Shown in pieces: positions 4,503 through 6,171 of a DNA stretch of 6,171 nt. The notes under the pieces were generated by a model that saw nothing but the letters and a program-made list of their open reading frames with translations, had not been told where the DNA came from and did no database searches. Origin of the DNA: Actinomycetales bacterium (lineage in GTDB: Bacteria; Actinomycetota; Actinomycetes; Actinomycetales; JAHECE01); contig JAHECE010000159.1 in NCBI GenBank assembly GCA_024641895.1, positions 1 to 6,171 of the forward strand, read 5' to 3'. The stretch's first letter is position 1. Every line of letters begins with the position of its first letter. The translations under genes were made by a program, and so were the position numbers.

Positions 4503-5513
4503 GTGCTCATTGCCCAGCGCCCCGCCCTGACCGAGGAGTCGATCAGCGACTTCCGCTCGCGGTTCGTCATCGAGCCGCTCGAGCCAGGCTTCGGGTACAC
4601 CCTCGGCAACTCCATCCGGCGCACCCTGCTCTCCTCGATCCCCGGTGCCGCCGTGACGAGCATCCGCATCGACGGCGTGCTCCACGAGTTCACGACCGTG
4701 CAGGGTGTCAAGGAGGACGTCACCGAGATCATCCTGAACGTCAAGGACATCGTGGTCTCCTCCGAGCATGACGAGCCGGTCGTCATGTACCTGCGCAAGC
4801 AGGGGCCCGGCGTCGTCACGGCGGCTGACATCACGCCGCCGGCCGGTGTGGAGGTCCACAACCCCGACCTCCACCTCGCAACCCTCAACGGCAAGGGCAA
4901 GCTCGAGGTCGAGCTCACGGTCGAGCGCGGCCGCGGCTACGTCTCGGCCAACCAGAACAAGTCCTTCGACGCCGAGATCGGCCGCATCCCGGTCGACTCG
5001 ATCTACTCGCCGGTCCTGAAGGTCACCTACAAGGTCGAGGCGACGCGTGTCGAGCAGCGGACCGACTTCGACAAGCTGATCGTCGACGTCGAGACGAAGC
5101 GTTCGATCGCTCCCCGCGACGCCATCGCTTCTGCCGGGCGCACGCTCGTCGAGCTCTTCGGCCTCGCGCGGGAGCTGAACGTCGAGGCCGAGGGCATCGA
5201 GATCGGCCCGTCCCCGACGGACGCCGCGCTCGCAGCAGACCTCGCGCTGCCGATCGAGGACCTCGACCTGACCATTCGGTCGTACAACTGCCTCAAGCGC
5301 GAGGGCATCCACACCGTCGGCGAACTCGTCGCCCGGAGCGAGGCCGACCTCCTGGACATCCGCAACTTCGGAGCGAAGTCCATCAACGAGGTCAAGGAGA
5401 AGCTGGTCGGTCTCGGGCTCTCGCTCAAGGACAGCCCGGCCGACTTCGACCCCTCGCTGATCGCGGAGGCCTACGACGGCGAGGTCGAGTTCGCCGAGGA
5501 CGAGCAGTACTGA
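4503..5513 (+). CDS. rpoA: DNA-directed RNA polymerase subunit alpha
   Basis: The 336-residue product is a full-length alpha subunit starting with GTG (MLIAQRPALTEE). AAAGGA at 4490-4495 lies seven bases upstream. Residues 1 to about 228 form the N-terminal domain that dimerises and nucleates polymerase assembly; GFGYTLGNSIRRTLLSSIPG (29-48) is the conserved dimerisation segment. Residues 250-312 form the C-terminal domain that binds UP elements and activators: Arg259, Asn262, Cys263, Gly290, Lys292 and Ser293 correspond to E. coli Arg265, Asn268, Cys269, Gly296, Lys298 and Ser299. The acidic tail ending FAEDEQY is typical of Actinobacteria. It follows rpsK after a gap rich in stem-loops and precedes rplQ by 49 nt. 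No key residue appears to be missing. Confidence 0.98.
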   Translation: MLIAQRPALTEESISDFRSRFVIEPLEPGFGYTLGNSIRRTLLSSIPGAAVTSIRIDGVLHEFTTVQGVKEDVTEIILNVKDIVVSSEHDEPVVMYLRKQGPGVVTAADITPPAGVEVHNPDLHLATLNGKGKLEVELTVERGRGYVSANQNKSFDAEIGRIPVDSIYSPVLKVTYKVEATRVEQRTDFDKLIVDVETKRSIAPRDAIASAGRTLVELFGLARELNVEAEGIEIGPSPTDAALAADLALPIEDLDLTIRSYNCLKREGIHTVGELVARSEADLLDIRNFGAKSINEVKEKLVGLGLSLKDSPADFDPSLIAEAYDGEVEFAEDEQY

Positions 5514-5518
5514 CGCGC

Positions 5519-5540
5519 CGGTTCACGCCGACGAGAACCG
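5519..5540 (+). promoter_or_regulatory. Small stem-loop in the rpoA-rplQ gap
   Basis: CGGTTC (5519-5524) and GAACCG (5535-5540) form a perfect 6-bp stem with a ten-base loop, starting five bases after the rpoA stop. No T-run follows. The rplQ Shine-Dalgarno AGGAG (5552-5556) is outside the stem. Confidence 0.35.
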
Positions 5541-5562
5541 ACGACACAGCTAGGAGACTTAC

Positions 5563-6096
5563 ATGCCCACGCCCGCCAAGGGGGCACGCCTCGGTGGCAG
5601 CCCCGCGCACGAGCGGTTGATCCTGGCCAACCTGGCCACCAGCCTGTTCGAGCACGGCCGCATCACGACGACCGAGACCAAGGCCAAGCGCCTCCGGCCG
5701 GTCGCCGAGCGGCTCATCACCTTCGCCAAGCGCGGGGACCTCGCGGCCCGACGTCGCGTGCTGCGCACCGTCCGGGACAAGGGCGTCGTGCACGTCCTGT
5801 TCACCGACATCGCGCCGCAGATGGCGGAGCGCGCAGGTGGCTACACGCGCATCACCAAGGTCGCGCCCCGCAAGGGTGACAACGCGCCGATGGCGTTGAT
5901 CGAGCTCGTGACCGAGCCGGTGAGCCCGAAGCAGGCAGTCGTCCGCGAGGCCGAGCGGGCGACAGCCCGCACGGCTACGCCGGCGTTGCCGGTCGAGGAC
6001 GAGGCCCCGGTCGCCGTCGAGGCTGCCGAGGACTCGCCCGTCGTGGACGACGCTCCCGCCGAGCCCACGGACGCCGAGCCCGCAGCCGGCGCCTGA
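5563..6096 (+). CDS. rplQ: 50S ribosomal protein L17 (bL17) with acidic C-terminal extension
   Basis: The 177-residue product has the L17 core in residues 1-118: MPTPAKGARLGGSPAHERLI, then LANLATSLFEHGRITTTETKAK and the conserved GGYTRITKVAPRKGDNAPMA region. L17 is a large-subunit protein at the polypeptide exit tunnel region. Residues 119-177 are an added tail: a short mixed-charge stretch followed by Ala/Pro/Glu/Asp-rich low-complexity sequence (about 144-172), likely disordered. Such tails are common in actinobacterial L17, whereas E. coli L17 ends soon after the core. AGGAG at 5552-5556 lies six bases before the ATG. It is the last gene of the operon visible here; a probable terminator begins about 55 bases downstream. 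Confidence 0.97.
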   Translation: MPTPAKGARLGGSPAHERLILANLATSLFEHGRITTTETKAKRLRPVAERLITFAKRGDLAARRRVLRTVRDKGVVHVLFTDIAPQMAERAGGYTRITKVAPRKGDNAPMALIELVTEPVSPKQAVVREAERATARTATPALPVEDEAPVAVEAAEDSPVVDDAPAEPTDAEPAAGA

Positions 6097-6101
6097 GCCT
6101 C

Positions 6102-6119
6102 GGCTCCGGCTCCGGCTCC
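6102..6119 (+). repeat. Tandem hexamer GGCTCC x3 after rplQ
   Basis: Three perfect copies of GGCTCC lie head to tail five bases after the rplQ stop. The last copy also forms a 5-bp stem with GGAGC (GCTCC 6115-6119, loop GCA, GGAGC 6123-6127). It is probably a slippage-generated simple repeat outside the coding sequence. Confidence 0.7.
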
Positions 6120-6150
6120 GCAGGAGCGCGGAACGAAAGAGCGACAGAGG

Positions 6151-6171
6151 GGGCCCCACGCGATGCGTGGG
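6151..6171 (+). terminator. Probable operon terminator, cut by window end
   Basis: CCCACGC (6155-6161), loop GAT, GCGTGGG (6165-6171) form a perfect 7-bp stem ending on the final base. The 5' side continues as GGGGCCCC, so a longer stem is possible if the sequence beyond the window continues with the complementary bases. Its place after the last operon gene fits a terminator, but the T-run that would confirm this lies outside the window. Confidence 0.45.

Noticed and set aside
4266..5312. 348-codon minus-strand open frame opposite rpsK and rpoA
   Set aside because: It is the mirror of two highly conserved genes; the translation is Asp/Val/Arg/Gly-rich with no domain.
5425..6159. 244-codon minus-strand open frame opposite rplQ
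   Set aside because: Antisense shadow of the L17 gene and its tail in high-GC DNA.
1..6171. CRISPR array, insertion sequence or prophage element
   Set aside because: No regularly spaced repeats, transposase or integrase motifs, or terminal inverted repeats were seen on either strand.

Overview
The window comes from a GC-rich actinobacterium, most likely a member of the Micrococcales with resemblance to Cellulomonadaceae. The grounds are the almost exclusive G/C at third codon positions, the order infA-rpmJ-rpsM-rpsK-rpoA-rplQ with no rpsD, the S13 and RpoA sequences (RpoA begins MLIAQRP and ends EDEQY), and the long acidic tail on L17. The family assignment is from memory of sequences, not from a search.

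Layout. Positions 1-2587 (minus strand) are one open frame running off the left edge: 862 codons of a large P-loop ATPase regulator of the LuxR/LAL (MalT-like) type, with an N-terminal nucleotide-binding domain and a long Ala-rich helical region. Positions 2588-2937 are a divergent intergenic region with a likely leaderless promoter for the regulator and a TTGGTG-18-TAGAAT promoter for infA, followed by a structured leader of about 146 nt. Positions 2938-6096 (plus strand) hold six co-directional genes: IF1, L36, S13, S11, RNA polymerase alpha and L17. The last 75 bases hold short hairpins, the final one cut by the window end and probably the start of the operon terminator.

Function. The plus-strand genes form the distal part of the spc/alpha ribosomal-protein region, coupling initiation factor, small- and large-subunit proteins and RNA polymerase alpha in one transcription unit. 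The regulator is a separate divergent unit with no evident functional link.

Most interesting signal. The operon genes are well separated (81, 154, 72, 133 and 49 nt), and every gap holds at least one good stem-loop without a U-tract. The rpmJ-rpsM gap is remarkable: a UUCG-capped hairpin, then a cloverleaf-like four-way junction (3400-3476), a possible 7-bp pseudoknot from an arm loop to bases just before the rpsM Shine-Dalgarno, and duplicated complementary segments allowing mutually exclusive folds. This looks like an autoregulatory leader placed where Escherichia coli has its S4-binding alpha-operon pseudoknot. All structure calls were made by eye and need covariation testing.
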